Source: Rutidosis leptorrhynchoides
Lineage: Eukaryota; Streptophyta; Magnoliopsida; Asterales; Asteraceae
Length of the DNA stretch: 64,000 nucleotides
Assembly (NCBI RefSeq): GCF_046630445.1
Contig: NC_092333.1
Location: 101,127,501 to 101,191,500 of the forward strand
Reading direction: 5' to 3'
In this document: positions 63,690 to 64,000 of the stretch, piece by piece
Layout of the letters: each line of letters begins with the position of its first letter
Position numbering within the stretch: the stretch's first letter is position 1
Position numbers and translations under genes: made by a program
The notes under the pieces: model-generated
What the model was told of the DNA's origin: nothing
Database searches by the model: none
What the model saw: the letters and a program-made list of their open reading frames with translations, nothing else

Positions 63690-64000
63690 TTAATCATATT
63701 AACTTATAATTTGTACAATATATACAATATTATAAATAGTTTGGTCGCTGGTTGTTTTCTTTGTAACTTTTTAGGTGCAAGTCGGTCCTCAACTTTGTAA
63801 TCTCTGATTGATGGCGTTTTTTAAGTAAAAAAAAACTAACTAGATCATGTTAATTAATCAATAAATACACGAACTTCTTACAATTACAAATTGCAAACTA
63901 TGAACAAATAATTTGTATAAAATTAAAGGATGAAGCATTAAAAAATAAGAAAATAACCACCGTAATACTAATGCTTTGTTTTCGAGTTATATTTTGGAAA
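63690..64000. other. Intergenic, no gene
   Basis: AT-rich DNA to the window end with no recognised feature. Confidence 0.5.

Overview
This is nuclear plant DNA. Nothing in it is prokaryotic or organellar. It is very AT-rich and dominated by nested LTR retrotransposons, L1-type LINEs, Helitrons and MITEs around one intact host gene with introns. The Ty3/Gypsy LTR ends and the frequent 'actccgta' microsequence recall daisy-family (Asteraceae) genomes; that placement is recollection and inference, since no database was searched.

Layout. (1) 1-6270: minus-strand Athila-like Ty3/Gypsy element, cut by the window start, with a 2.1-kb 5' LTR (4184-6270) and a tRNA-Asp primer site. It sits inside a Tekay-type LTR whose 3' end survives at 6271-6601. 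(2) 6602-8718 and 33521-33970: two halves of an older repeat-like sequence split by element B. (3) 8719-33515: element B, a plus-strand chromovirus (Tekay-like) retrotransposon with GTTCA target duplications, 3.26-kb LTRs, an extra acidic ORF before gag, and one gag-pol frame broken by seven stops. Its 3' LTR carries two later insertions: element C (17955-27447, TATAC duplications, 2.84-kb LTRs, almost no coding capacity) and solo LTR D (29879-33131, TATGA duplications, minus strand). (4) 33971-49915: a microsatellite, LINE E, several MITEs or SINE-like pieces, a MULE-like element, a perfect 178-bp inverted repeat, Helitron H1, a retroposon with 18-bp target duplications, and LINE F with a 676-codon ORF. 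(5) 49916-57100: the host gene, a minus-strand trehalose-6-phosphate phosphatase with nine coding exons (385 aa), a 5'-UTR intron of about 2.4 kb and a TATA box. A small MITE lies in one intron and a related copy lies downstream. (6) 57260-64000: a Stowaway MITE in the gene's promoter region, Helitron H2, LINE G, a compound microsatellite, a MITE with telomere-like core, Helitron H3 with a captured coding exon, and a hAT MITE with a perfect 8-bp target duplication.

How the parts relate. B and C share LTR end motifs, the same initiator-tRNA primer site and about 100 nt of leader after it, so C looks like a non-autonomous partner moved by B-type proteins. At least four of B's seven stops fit Trp-to-stop G-to-A changes, as expected from decay of methylated DNA. 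C's two LTRs differ at only eight places by eye, so C is young; B is older and D and C inserted into it later. The only gene likely to serve the plant is the trehalose-6-phosphate phosphatase. No clearly undescribed biological system was proven. The strongest leads are the extra ORF and shared leader of B and C, the perfect inverted repeat at 41589-42011, and gene-like cargo in the Helitrons.
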